This document shows positions 33,890 to 46,273 of a stretch of 64,000 nucleotides of DNA, in pieces. The notes below the pieces were generated by a model that did no database searches, was not told where the DNA came from, and worked only from the letters and a program-made list of their open reading frames with translations. The first letter of the stretch is position 1. Every line of letters begins with the position of its first letter. A program made the translations under genes and the position numbers. Source of the stretch: Hippasteria phrygiana (lineage: Eukaryota > Echinodermata > Asteroidea > Valvatida > Goniasteridae); NCBI GenBank assembly GCA_037893225.1, contig JAZGUH010000358.1, forward strand, positions 248,001-312,000, given 5' to 3'.

Positions 33890-35786
33890 CAGGGTGTGCG
33901 TGAAAAAGTCACTAGAAAGATGCTGAATTACTGTTGCTTTATACAATCCAACAAAAGTCTCACTTTTCATACTGTTGAGGAGGCTCATAGTCGCACTTAA
34001 AACAAATGGAAGAAAGGAATTTTGGCATTTCAGTATTTGCTTAAACGACGGGTTAGACAGTACAAAAATCACTAAAAGAAAATTAGTGTTTTATTTCTGC
34101 CTCATAGCAATCTAACCATCATCTTTCGGAATCTAAGAAGCTTGTGTGTCGGAAGTTGCCCATTGTATAAAATAATGTAACTGAAGCAAAAACTCTGTCA
34201 CTTTCCAGATGAGTCGTTTCTTCATCCTTTATAACATGTTGCTATCTTGATAAAAAATAAATTGACTGTTTTGCAAGCAGTTTTCCTCAGTTGGTTTCAG
34301 TTTAGTGTTGGTCCGCCGGTCTGGTTAATTCTTGCACGCGTGAATTACGTGCGGGGCATGAAAGATATAAATGTATTTTTTTTAGTTCTTGCGCCCAAAA
34401 TTTTGAGAAAATATTTTTTTCCGATTTTGATATCGACCTTGTGACAACGCGCTGTTATTTTTTCAATATTGTGCACGTGATTTCAGGTCTATTCACCGTA
34501 TACGCGTACCGTATATGATTTTTCAATGAGAGACGACAAAAATAAATTCACGTGACGCGGGTAAGCTCATGCACAATTATCCGGCGTGAAATATATGAAT
34601 ATTTGCCCAAGCCAGATATTGTTTTTTTTCGGGTTCTGTTCGGTTTCGGTCGGTCCCGGTCGGTTTTTCCATATATTTTTGTCGGGTGGGGTCGGGTCGG
34701 TTTTGAGAGTTCAGATCGGTTTCGGTTCGAATTCGGTTTATATCTATAATGTTTCGGATCGGTTTGGCTTGCATGGTCAACCCAACCCGATGCACATCAT
34801 TACGATGGGCAAGCCATGGGAGACTGCGATTCTCTGAAAGATAATGTATTTGGAGTCTTGGAGAGAGTTGTCTTTATTTGATAAATTACATAATTAATAG
34901 GTTGCATGATGTACGAGGTTGTCTGGAGAAGTTGTCAGCACCGTTACAAGTTGTAATGAAACCTCAACATATTGAACGTTTTTAGTTTTCTTTTGTTTTG
35001 TCGGTAATACATCACAAAACTGAATCTTCAAAAATTGATTCTCATTCATTTTTATAAAAAATATAAAAAAAAAATCTGAAAAATTCCAGTTCAGGTCTAC
35101 CCCACACCAACACATCCTTTTCGGCCCCTAAAAACTGTTCTTATCATTCAAATTTTGTTTTAAGATTTACTCATTGATTTCAAATTTACATTTTAAAAAC
35201 TTTGGAAATCTCAAGATCCCTGGAGCCCCCCCCCCCCCCCCCACTCCCTATCTGCAGACGTAGTCAGTAAATTATTTTGTTTAGTCAAAGTAATTTATCA
35301 ACCAAGGTGGGAAACCGTTGGTGCCACCCCCCCCCCCCCCCCCCCCCCACTTTTTATACCTTCCGACGGGCCTGTAATGTCCCCTATAGCGTTAACTCTG
35401 TGGGGTAGGTCGAGACACCCCCGTGGGGTAGCATTGTCACCATTGTTGCCCTTTCTTCCATGTACCCCGCAAGGAGACTAATGTAAGAACACACACACAT
35501 GTATGTGCGTTTTAATATGAGGACAATGAATGGAACCCTTCTTTTGTTCCCTTTGTTTGTACTTTAACTTTTTCCGAACATGTCCCATAAGGTTTGTACA
35601 CGAAAATCTCTCGGGGTCATTATCCCTAATCCCCCATTGTCCCAAGTCCTCTATCTTATAGCTGAACCCACTCATACACACGCTGCCCCTCTCGAGCGAT
35701 TTTCTGGCGGACGTGTGTCAGAGGAAAAATCCTCTCTACGTTTCGCAAGTCATCATCAATATAGTCACCAATTTTGTGGTGACCCA

Positions 35787-35817
<31 letters not shown>

Positions 35818-36215
35818 ATCAAATTGGTCTTGCTATGGCCCTTGCTCCACCCCCACCTTTCCAAAACGTTCTGCCGCCGCTGGTTCAGACCAAGGATCAC
35901 AAAATTGGAGGCAGCTGAATATGACGGTCACTTTCTTGTTTATTAATTAATGTATGTAGGGGTCCGTGTCTCCTGGGGGCCTCCGTAATGTTTCCTACAA
36001 TGATCCTGATGTCATCGTTTCTATAGCAACCGGGCAACTCATGTCCATCCACATGTATTGCAAATAGTCCTCTTAGAAAAAGTAATTATCGAGACCATGT
36101 TGGGCAGATAAACCTTTGATTCATGTTTTGTCATTATTGATATTTGTGAGAATAATTATATCCTTTAATTGTTAGCGATACTTTTATTGAATAATGGTTC
36201 GAAAAGGGGTTTTTA
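33890..36215. other. Interior of the giant element, no gene; three poly-C tracts
   Basis: C runs lie near 35227, 35329 and 35787. TCGGT-rich low-complexity DNA spans about 34620-34750. The word ATGTCCCATAAGGTTTGTAC near 35579 recurs from 21750. Confidence 0.5.
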
Positions 36216-36771
36216 TGGTGGCCCTGAAGGGACATCGGAAATCGTGAATATTGACGTCAATATTCACGACAATTTTACGACTTGCCCCAAATCGTGAATA
36301 TTCAGGTGAATATTCACGTAAAAAATTTCATGTCCCGCTCTCCGGCCACAAATATTCACGTCAATATTCGCGTCCAAAATTCACGTACTGCTCTCCGGTC
36401 GCAAATATTCACGTCAATATTCGCGTCAAAAAAATCACGTCCCGCACTGCAGTCGCAAATATTCACGTGGATTTTGTATCAGTCAATCACAAGTCAGCTC
36501 ACAAGCTACATGGGATGAACAATGACAAAAGAATGATTTTTTTTAATATAGTGTGTTTGAATAGCTTGTGACTTGTGGTGACTTGTGATCGATGTGCGCG
36601 ATCGGTCGATCGCGCTACGCTATAGGTCGATCGTCACGCTATGGGCCCATCGCGCTGCCACCAGTCGAACACATTTTCTTTCTAATGCACGGCTCTGGAG
36701 GATTTGTTTTTTAAAGGTAAGTAAAGTCCAAGATATCCGTCATAATCGACCGATAGCGCAACACGATGGAT

Positions 36772-36959
36772 TATACCCAGCACGATATGGGGCAGAGGCC
36801 GGTACCCCTCTTTTGTCCCTATACCTACCCTATACACTCTCCAGACTGTTGTTACCTAACACATCCCCTAGACCTCTGAAAAGAAGTCCTGAGATTCCGG
36901 GAACACAATGACCAACACAAAAGAGGGGGGTTCCTCTGCCCTATATCGTGCATCATATG
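36772..36959. mobile_element. TATACCCAGCACGATATGG MITE, copy 1
   Basis: TATACCCAGCACGATATGGG and CAGAGG are mirrored by CCTCTGCCCTATATCGTGCA. It matches 41401-41591 along its length. Confidence 0.82.
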
Positions 36960-37175
36960 CGATCGATCAATCGCGCACACCGACCGATCGCGCCCAACAG
37001 CGACATGTACAGTAGGCCTATGTTTTGTTTTGTTTTTGTTTAAAGTTTATTTAACAGACTAGATTGCATACAAAACATTACCCTAACCCCCTAGGGTGTG
37101 TGAAAAATCATCAAATGCGAATTCAGGACTGTTAGGGTTTACACATCATTTACATGGTATCAGTGTAAGAACTAA

Positions 37176-37352
37176 TTAACCCTTTGAAGCCGGATGACGT
37201 CTACAGACGTCCAAAAAAAAAGTTGCCACCTGGCCGGATGACGTCTACACACGTCATTCTCTGCATTTTCAATCCATTGTTGGATTATTGTGTATGTTAC
37301 GCTTGGCTGCACAAGCCTCTTGTGTCCGTTTCGCTTGGCTGCACAGGCCGCC
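37176..37352 (+). mobile_element. TTAA MITE copy, right end missing
   Basis: It starts TTAACCCTTTGAAGCCGG and keeps GCCACCTGGCCGGATGACGT and TCCATTGTTGGATTATTG. The right terminus is lost next to the following MITE. Confidence 0.78.
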
Positions 37353-37364
37353 CACAATGTATGT

Positions 37365-37591
37365 GGGTCATTCTATAAATTTAGGGTTCAAAAGTGACAT
37401 TTTTTGGTTTCCCTGTTACACCTGACCTGTGTAATTTCCCATCCAGTATCATTAAAATTCACTTCACACTATTTTTTACTTGTTTGGCATGTACTTTGCT
37501 TTACATAATCACTCTTGGAGATAGAAGGCGCTTTGCAAAATCTTGAACATGTCAAATGTAAAATTGGACCCTAAATTTATAGAATGACCAA
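37365..37591. mobile_element. MITE with GGTCATTCTATAAATTTAGG termini
   Basis: GGGTCATTCTATAAATTTAG at the left is mirrored by CTAAATTTATAGAATGACC at the right. It resembles the ends of the element at 19585-20775 in style (GATTCCGTAAATATGGG). Confidence 0.82.
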
Positions 37592-38058
37592 CGTACATTG
37601 CTTCAGAATGCATTATACACAAGATAAATGTAGTACATTTTTTTCCCAGGAAATTGGCCTCGTACATCCCTTTAGAGTGAGTATAAGTGATTTCAAGTTA
37701 ATGAAAGTCAGGTTTAAATAACAGACTTTGTTTTTTACATTAAAAATTAACAGAAATTAAAAGAAAAATCTAAACGTGATTTCTATTAGTGATTTGTTTG
37801 ATTTTTTCCATTGATTTAAATCATTATTTAAATCAATGATTTAAATCGAGTGATTTAAATCAAACAACCCTGCTTTTAAACATCGTTTAGGTTTCGGGTG
37901 TTGCAAAAACTTGTAGAAAAGCCTTCAACAGCATAAAACGCGGGAACGAGCAGGCCATTCAACCCCATGATTGAGTGCAATTGTTCCATGGATATACTGG
38001 GTTGAAAACCTCCCGTTCGTTCTATAATAATGTGTAGGTGTCGTGGGCGGCGATCACG

Positions 38059-38292
38059 GGGGGGGGGGGGGGGAGGGGGGGGGGAGGCGGGAGGGACATG
38101 CCCCCAATATTTTTCGGGAAGGGGACGGCTATGGCAGTGTCTCCTATGGTTTATTGGCTTTTACATGCACCAGAATACACACAGATCAGCACACATTTTC
38201 AAAAATCTCCCAGGATACACAAGAGACACCGAATACAAAATGCTTATAAACAATTATGACTTTTTTCTCCGCCCCCCCCCCCCCCCCCCCCC
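38059..38292. repeat. Paired poly-G and poly-C tracts in one element
   Basis: A G-rich run at about 38059-38092 and a C run at about 38272-38292 could pair as an inverted repeat. Confidence 0.8.
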
Positions 38293-39504
38293 TCCAACCT
38301 TGCCGAGAAATCGCCACCGCTGCATCTTGTGTCAGTCAGATAAACACCCCCATCTGCTACTGAAATGTTACTACATGTACATGTACACACATTTAAAAAA
38401 AAACAAGTTAAAAAAAATTGACATTTTTTAAAGTGCTTCATCGCTATGAAGCCGGGACCGAATTTCATCACATGGGGTGTCATATGGAAATCTTCGTCAT
38501 GAGCAGGAATTAGCAGAGTTGGCCGTACAATAATCGTTCACAGAATTCTTCTATAAATTACAGTTAGCACACCTTTTCAGCAGAGCCACGAAATTGGGCC
38601 CAGTGCTGAGGAGCGCGCATCTGGAACGGCATAAATCCCCACGCCGTGGGTCCCATAAAAAAAAATAACGGGACGCCCGTGCACTCCATTGACCAATAAG
38701 ATCGTAAACTCGCCACCTAACTTCTTTGTTGCACAAAACTAGTTGAATGATGAGTTTCAAAAGTCAGCCTTTCCAATGTGCAACTTTTATCTCATTCTAA
38801 TAACGGTGCATTCCCAACCTCAACATTTTAGATGGTTGAATATTATCGTAATGGATAAAAAGCCAATCAGTGCACGTATAATTATTAGTTTGACAGTCCC
38901 CCTCTCTTTAAAATGTTACGCCCACTACTCCCCTAGTATTCTAGTGTGCACCAGTAGCACCCGTCTGCGGGCGCATAGGGGGATGGGGGGGGGGGGACAC
39001 TCCAGCGTCGTAGCCAGGGCTCTCTCCATTGGGGGTAAGTTGGGGGGGGGGGGGGGGCTCGCAGTATTCTTTTTAATAATACCATTACTTTTTATTTGTC
39101 CTGAATATTGACATTAATATTCACGATTTCCGATGTCCCTTCAGGGCCACCATAGAAAACTTTGAATTGTGGTGAAATTGTCGCCTTGATCATCGACATC
39201 TGAAACGTTCGTAAACTTTTCTGCAGCGTGACGTCACATGGTTGTAGACAGTGACTGTTTCATGTCAGCTTCCATACACCGGCTGTTGTATGCCTCGATT
39301 TAGATTTGGCTTTTTGTTTCATAACATTTCGCTCGGTTGGTTGGCGACTCTGATGTCATCACATAACTCAGCTGGAATTTTTAAATTTGTATTAATTTTT
39401 TAATTTTGATTGGAATTTGCATTTGAATTTAAAAACCAAGTCTGAATTTAAGGTTTGAATTTCAGTTCCAAGTATTGTGAATTTTGAAATTCGGATTTCG
39501 AAGG

Positions 39505-39595
39505 ATATACAAATTACAAAATCAGACTGAAAATACTTACGGTCTACCAATTGCTAGACCTTAAGAATTTTCAGTCTGATTTTGTAATTTGTATC
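39505..39595. repeat. Near-perfect hairpin, arms of about 30 bp
   Basis: ATACAAATTACAAAATCAGA with CTGAAAAT is mirrored by ATTTTCAGTCTGATTTTGTA and ATTTGTAT. The loop contains a second small palindrome (GGTCTACCAATTGCTAGACC). Confidence 0.9.
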
Positions 39596-41400
39596 TTGAA
39601 TCTAAGTTAGGGATTCCAGACTTGACCTTGAATTTTGCGACTTTGTGACTTTGTGACAGGGTTAAAAAAAAACTACTGAACAATAGGCAAATCCACCCAA
39701 TAAAATAATTAAGAATCGGACTATTTCTTTCTTACTCAAAACCCTTTTATTCAACCACCACCATCACAGTAAACATTAAAGTGCAAATCAAACCTTTCCC
39801 TTATATTACACTACTATTAAATTAATTTCACCAATTACACATTTTAATTTATTACGAATCAACGCAGAGTGTCTCCAAGTTTAGGCTTGAAAACAACCAC
39901 GCAAAGGCTTAGCGCCATCAGCCAGTCAGTAACCCCCGGTAGACTTGGCACACCACCCAAGGCTTGATGAAAGACTCCATGGTAAATGACACCCAGTCAT
40001 CACGTCAACGCACATAGGTAGCTACGGTTACCCCCCGGTAGTAGCAAAATGTACTGGTGATTCCCAGTGTATCACGAAACCCTATAGAAATAGATCCAAT
40101 GTTAAAAACTAAGTTCCAATTTTACATTTAAATACATTGCTTGCCCTTCATAGATTTTTAGTTGGCACTCAAACTCGGTTAAAATTGGCAAGGTTGCAAA
40201 ATTGATTTAGTAGAAATGGCCGTTTATATCAAATACAGTAAAATGACATTTCGATCCAAAATGCAATTATACAGAAATGCAAACGATTTATATGGCAAGA
40301 AAATATTAAATACGATAACTTACAGGAATTATCCTGGTTTCGTAGAGAAGTTCAAACCCCTGGTTGAAAATTGGCACTTGGCAGATACTTATTTGGATTG
40401 GAGAACTGGTCCACGCAAAACAACAAAATGGCACTCAATTGCCACTACATGATTTCGGACACAACAAACGTAAGAGTTCTCAATAACTCAAATAACCGAA
40501 ATCATCCAAAAACATCGAGGCTGGCCCGGCGATGGCCCTCTCCCCGGTAAACTCAAGCGCAGACTCTCCCCAAAAATTCAATTTCCCCGATATATCTGCC
40601 AATCCCCAAATTCCAAGATGACGTTATATAAAATCAACCAATAGAAAATAACCAAATTTATTGGAAGGGTTGGCTAATTTGTGTATCAATAAATGGATAT
40701 GATGGCCCAACAACCAATCAAATTCAGTACAACCATCTTACTTCTAATTTGTTTAAGGTGTGGCAGTCCTACCAACCAATGAAAACGACTCGATAACCTC
40801 ACCCCACCTATTTTGCTTAACAACGAAAGAGGTACGGTGGGTTCAACATGCCAAGTTACATTTCATTTTATACCAACTACCCAAAATTTACAATTTATTT
40901 ATTTATAGATACTGACGCCCAAACATGTTATCGGTAATTAATAACACCAAAGATTCTAACAAAATTATTCTAGGTAATCGGTAAGTGCAAAATAATTTTT
41001 ATTCACGTGATATTGACACTTGTCTCTTGTCTCTGATTTTAGAAGGGAAGGATCAGACCACACATTTTAATGATTCTGTGGGGGAACTGACTGTCATTCA
41101 TTTATTTATTTTGTCTGAATCAAGAGCAATCATTCACTTAACATTTGATAATCCAATTTGAGAATCGTATCTTTTGATCCTGCCTCCATTTATTATTCTA
41201 GTTTTGAATAGTTGCCTTAGCGTCCTAAACTAAACCTTAAGCGGACTTCCCTTCAATTCTAGATACATGGTACACACATTTTAAATGTTTTAAAATTTCG
41301 TTTCTTTTGTTTTTGTTTTTGTTGTTTTTGTTTTTAAAAATTTGTTTGACCCACCCACCCACCTCAATTTTCCTCGATCTTAAAATATTGATTTTCCATT
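39596..41400. other. Interior of the giant element; unclassified, no gene recognised
   Basis: The base composition is more even here. A 78-codon frame at 40216-40452 opens MAVYIKYSKMTFRSK, but I recognise no domain and see no splice sites that would extend it. The stretch could be a decayed retroelement. Confidence 0.4.
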
Positions 41401-41591
41401 TATACCCAGCACGATATGGGGCAGAGGGGTACCCCCCTTTTGTCCCTATACCCTATACACTCTCCAGACTATTGTTACCTAAAAACACATCCCCCTAGAC
41501 ATCTGAAAAGAATTACTGAGATTCCACGAACACAATGACAAACACAAAAGAGGGAGGGGGGTTCCCTCTGCCCCATATCGTGCATCATATG
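41401..41591. mobile_element. TATACCCAGCACGATATGG MITE, copy 2
   Basis: TATACCCAGCACGATATGGG is mirrored by CCCCATATCGTGCATCATAT. It shares ACACTCTCCAGACT, GTTACCTAA and GAGATTCC with copy 1. Confidence 0.82.
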
Positions 41592-41933
41592 TAAACATGT
41601 GCCCTGATTACCTCTTGTATTTCACAATCAGCTTCTGACCTAGCGCTAGCGATAATGATTTTTTTTGCAGTCGATATTTTTTCCCCGCAATGGCGATAAA
41701 ATCGTATACAAATTACGGCAGGATAAAAAGGTTGTGAAAGGTTAGCGATCTTAAAATCCTAATGTACAAACGCATAAACAACTTTTAAAAACTTAACACA
41801 GCCAAAGCTCTCTGTCACAATATCGCAACTTCATCCACCCATATGGAGGAATGACCAAGCACGTGGCGGCCAGTGTTGTTGCAAACTTTTTTACCAATTC
41901 ATTTTTTTTGAAGTCCAGTCACAAGTAAAATAC

Positions 41934-44310
41934 TCGAACCCCTTGGACCAGGCGGGCACTATTTTTTGACGGTTCTCTGGGTCCCCCTGCATCCCTCCAT
42001 TACTATCCTTGCCCGGTCCAAGGGGCCCTTCATACTTTAAAGGGGATTGTTCACGGACGTATATTTTGTGTACAAACCTAATGGCGATCTGTGCATTAAG
42101 ATAAACGCATCTTCACAAAATCTTTAAAAATACGCGAACCCCTTGGACCAGGCAGGCACTATTTTTTGACGGTTCTATGGGTCCCCCTGCATCCCTCCAT
42201 TACTATCCTTGCCCGGTCCAAGGGGTCCTTCATACTTTAAAGGGGATTGTTCACGGACGTATATTTTGTGTACAAACCTAATGGCGATCTGTGCATTAAG
42301 ATAAACGCATCTTCAAAAAATCTTTAAAAATACGCGAACCCCTTGGACCAGGCAGGCACTATTTTTTGACGGTTCTCTGGATCCCCCTGCATCCCTCCAT
42401 TACTATCCTTGCCCGGTCCAAGGGGTCCTTCATACTTTAAAGGGGATTGTTCACGGACGTTTATTTTGTGTACAAACCTAATGGCGATCTGTGCATTAAG
42501 ATAAACGCATCTTCAAATTTTTTTAAAAAATACTCGAACCCCTTGGACCAGGCGGGCACTATTTTTTGACGGTTCTCTGGGTCCCCCTGCATCCCTCCAT
42601 TACTATCCTTGCCCGGTCCAAGGGGCCCTTCATACTTTAAAGGGGATTGTTCACGGACGTATATTTTGTGTACAAACCTAATGGCGATCTGTGCATTAAG
42701 ATAAACGCATCTTCACAAAATCTTTAAAAATACGCGAACCCCTTGGACCAGGCAGGCACTATTTTTTGACGGTTCTATGGGTCCCCCTGCATCCCTCCAT
42801 TACTATCCTTGCCCGGTCCAAGGGGTCCTTCATACTTTAAAGGGGATTGTTCACGGACGTATATTTTGTGTACAAACCTAATGGCGATCTGTGCATTAAG
42901 ATAAACGCATCTTCAAAAAATCTTTAAAAATACGCGAACCCCTATGGACCAGGCAGGCACTATTTTTTGACGGTTCTACGGGTCCCCCTGCATCCCTCCA
43001 TTACTATCCTTGCCCGGTCCAAGGGGTCCTTCATACTTTAAAGGGGATTGTTCACGGACGTATATTTTGTGTACAAACCTAATGGCGATCTGTGCATTAA
43101 GATAAACGCATCTTCAAAAAATCTTTAAAAATACGCGAACCCCTTGGACCAGGCAGGCACTATTTTTTGACGGTTCTCTGGATCCCCCTGCATCCCTCCA
43201 TTACTATCCTTGCCCGGTACAAGGGGTCCTTCATACTTTAAAGGGGATTGTTCACGGACGTATATTTTGTGTACAAACCTAATGGCGATCTGTGCATTAA
43301 GATAAACGCATCTTCACAAAATCTTTAAAAATACGCGAACCCCTTGGACCAGGCAGTCACTATTTTTGGACGGTTCTCTGGGTCCCCCTGCATCCCTCCA
43401 TTACTATCCTTGCCCGGTCCAAGGGGTCCTTCATACTTTAAAGGGGATTGTTCACGGACGTATATTTTGTGTACAAACCTAATGGCGATCTGTGCATTAA
43501 GATAAACGCATCTTAAAAAAATCTTTAAAAATACGCGAACCCCTTGGACCAGGCAGGCACTATTTTTTGACGGTTCTCTGGATGCCCCTGCATCCCTCCA
43601 TTACTATCCTTGCCCGGTCCAAGGGGTCCTTCATACTTTAAAGGGGATTGTTCACGGACGTATATTTTGTGTACAAACCTAATGGCGATCTGTGCATTAA
43701 GATAAACGCATCTTCACAAAATCTTTAAAAATACTCGAACCCCTTGGACCAGGCAGGCACTATTTTTTAACGGTTCTCTGGATCCCCCTGCATCCCTCCA
43801 TTACTATCCTTGCCCGGTCCAAGGGGTCCTTCATACTTTAAAGGGGATTGTTCACGGACGTTTATTTTGTGTACAAACCTAATGGCGATCTGTGCATTAA
43901 GATAAACGCATCTTCAAATTTAAAAAAAAAATACTCGAACCCCTTGGACCAGGCGGGCACTATTTTTTGACGGTTCTCTGGGTCCCCCTGCATCCCTCCA
44001 TTACTATCCTTGCCCGGTCCAAGGGGTCCTTCATACTTTAAAGGGGATTGTTCACGGACGTATATTTTGTGTACAAACCTAATGGCGATCTGTGCATTAA
44101 GATAAACGGATCTTCAAAAAATCTTTAAAAATACGCGAACCCCTTGGACCAGGCAGGCACTATTTTTTGACGGTTCTCTGGGTCCCCCTGCATCCCTCCA
44201 TTACTATCCTTGCCCGGTCCAAGGGGTCCTTCATACTTTTTAAAGGGATTGTTCACGGACGTTGATTTTGTGTACAAACCTAATGGCGAAATGTGACCTA
44301 AAATGTAAAA
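41934..44310 (-). repeat. Right-arm tandem array, 200-bp unit, 12 copies
   Basis: TACAAACCT recurs at 42071, 42271, 42471, 42671, 42871, 43072, 43272, 43472, 43672, 43872, 44072 and about 44272. The phase shifts by one base after an inserted A near 42944. The array is the reverse complement of the left-arm array with twice the copies. Variant patterns show a 3-unit higher-order repeat in the first part. Confidence 0.93.
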
Positions 44311-44663
44311 TAAATTTGACAAACGCATCTTTAAAAAAGAAATAAGATAATAAAGCTCTCGATCATGTCAAAACAACTTTATCCGTGTTGAGATCCTCTA
44401 TCCTGAACCCGTAGTTCCCACCCCCTCGTCTGACACACACTATTGCTGCTGCTTTGGCTACGGGTTTTAACAAAGTCCGTTATTCTTGGCGGGACAGTAA
44501 ACCAGTCTAGTATTCATTTCCGAACGTGGATGCGACTTTGGGTTCGGCGAGTCATGGCGGGTTTGTACACCGTGTGTTGTGTATTGGAATATCGAATAAG
44601 GAACTGGTTACTGGTTCAATATTGAATGTCGAATATCGAATAAGGAACCAACTTCACACCGCC
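44311..44663. repeat. Right outer inverted-repeat domain of the giant element
   Basis: This is the mirror of 30911-31260, with very few differences. Confidence 0.85.
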
Positions 44664-44672
44664 GGTTTTGGG

Positions 44673-44929
44673 CCGTTAGCCCAACACCTAATAAAACACA
44701 AAACTAAAGGGTGAATTTGATTTGGATATGAATCGGCCAGCTGACTCCGGCAAGCTGGTTGTTTGAGTAATAAGATGCCTTCACTAGTAAGCAGGAGGTC
44801 GTGACCGAAGTCCCACCGGAGTGATGATGAGCAATGCATGCTAATTTTTTTCCTACAGGCTCATGGAAAGTACTGAGCATACAGTGTGTAATGCCACATT
44901 AGGAAAGGGCAAAAAATCTCTTCTAAAGC
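44673..44929. other. No gene seen
   Basis: Short unique interval between the giant element and the next MITE. Confidence 0.5.
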
Positions 44930-45615
44930 AATGTCCGCACTGGACTTTTTTTGGTAAAACTTACCGAGACGATGGGTACTTTTCTATTTTAAGTACAGTG
45001 CGGACAGCCTGGGACGTTTTCCTCTCCGTTACTTTTCCCCGAGTCCAGCGGTTACTTCTACCGGGCAACTTGCTGCCCAGAAAAACTGACCAGGTAACTT
45101 CTCCCGAGACGGTAAGTCCAGTGCGGACAGTGCGAGTCGGTAAAAGCGGCTCAGGAAAGCGTACATCCGGCCCGAGCACAAGGTCAGGCTTCACAGGGAA
45201 ACCACGCATGCGCTTTGCATTGTTTCACCGCGGTGCGGTGCATATGTGGCAAGTTTCCAAATTCCAGTGCGTTGTTCCTCTTTTGGTCGCAATCATGGCA
45301 GATTATATTATTGATACAGTCGGAAGTTTGATTGGTTCTATAACACTGCTAAAGATGTAGGCCTATGTGTACACATCGGCCTGAAAAAGGAAAAGGCATG
45401 CATGATTTGGGTCAATCGCGTCAATGTAGAAAGGTCACGCAAAGCGCCCTCATGAGTCGTTATATTGACAGCTCGGTTACTTCTACCACGGTCTCGGTAA
45501 AATTTTCCTATGTCGAAAGTCCAAGTGCAGACAGTGGTCACATTTGAAAAATTTTCATTTTACCATCGTCTCGGTAAAACCTTTAAAAAAAAAAAGTCCA
45601 GTGCAGACACGGCTT
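44930..45615 (+). mobile_element. GTCCGCACTGG-family MITE, uninterrupted long copy
   Basis: It has GTCCGCACTGGACTT at the left and AAGTCCAGTGCAGACACGGC at the right. The body matches, in reverse, the copy at 46274-48416 after removing the latter's insertion. It has several internal CCAGTGCGGACAG words. Confidence 0.82.
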
Positions 45616-45673
45616 AAGAGTGAAGTAAAACATAAAGAGTAGTATGAAAGACTCAACTACGGGTCAGACTTAA

Positions 45674-46059
45674 GCTGTGTCCGCATTGGAATATTTTTTG
45701 TAAAACGTACGGAGACTGTTGTCAACTTGACCATATTAAGTCCAGTGCGGACAGCCAGTAAACTTTCCAAATTGTCAAGTGTCAATCGTCGGGTTGTCAG
45801 TTTATCCCTCTACAGCGGGACTTTCACAGAGCCAAGCGTGTAGCAGAAGAGTTACGTGGCAGTTTTATGTCGCTGAAAAGTTCAGTGCGGACAGCCACTG
45901 TAATGTAAAACATGCATTTTGATCACATGCTTTCAGTCAATATGCCACTGCAAAGTTTACGTGGCCAAGGACTTCCCGCGAGCTGTGCAATCCAAGTGCG
46001 GATTGTTAACAATCACGCACGGTAACTTCTGACAATAGTTAGTCCAATGCGAACGCGGC
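45674..46059. mobile_element. GTCCGCACTGG-family MITE, short copy (empty-site paralogue)
   Basis: It runs from GCTGTGTCCGCATTGGAA to TCCAATGCGAACGCGGC with TTAA on both sides. It is the uninterrupted counterpart of 447-1050 and shows the site before the TTAA MITE landed there. Confidence 0.82.
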
Positions 46060-46192
46060 TTAATTTGAATGTCTCCCTGTCCTAATGCAATGCCTTTGTT
46101 CACCAACAGGCCAACATGTTCTTAATGTATACAAAGAAAAGGCACACCTGCATGTACATGTACATGTACATGTACACGTATACATACATTAG

Positions 46193-46270
46193 TCGTACTT
46201 TCCCAATACTTCCGAGGACAATGCTTTGTGTTTCCTATTGTTCCTTTAATATAACCCAACCCCATAGACA
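46193..46270 (-). mobile_element. GAGGACAAG-family MITE, left part, split by insertion
   Basis: ACAATGCTTTGTGTTTCCTA and ATATAACCCAACCCCATAGA match the family in reverse. The other part resumes at 48421. Confidence 0.82.
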
Positions 46271-46273
46271 TAA

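Larger units (their letters stand above)
36216..39152. mobile_element. 2.9-kb inverted-repeat element, TA flanks, TGGTGGCCCTGAAGGGACAT termini
   Basis: TGGTGGCCCTGAAGGGACAT then CGGAAATCGTGAATATT is mirrored by AATATTCACGATTTCCG and ATGTCCCTTCAGGGCCACCA. TA stands on both sides. The left part has recurring AAATATTCACGTCAATATTC words. The middle is filled by later insertions (36772-36959, 37176-37352, 37365-37591). No transposase is seen. Confidence 0.8.
30911..44663. mobile_element. Giant foldback/Mutator-like composite element (13.75 kb)
   Basis: The element is flanked by the 9-bp direct repeat GGTTTTGGG (30902-30910 and 44664-44672). Its ends are inverted repeats, CGGTGTGAAGTTGGTTCC against GGAACCAACTTCACACCG. 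Each arm has a unique outer domain of roughly 350 bp and then a tandem array of a 200-bp unit, 6 copies on the left and 12 on the right. The outer domains are near-identical; a 60-codon chance frame is unchanged between them. A 9-bp duplication with long, internally repetitive arms fits Drosophila FB, sea urchin TU or Mutator-like elements. No transposase is recognised in the interior, which holds several other transposons. It is probably non-autonomous. Confidence 0.82.

Noticed and set aside
40216..40452. A 78-codon frame as part of a retroelement polyprotein
   Set aside because: No reverse transcriptase, integrase or zinc-knuckle motif is visible, and flanking frames are closed.
44863..45360. 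A 165-codon protein
   Set aside because: The frame lies within a MITE whose other copies break it, and it contains terminal and internal transposon words.
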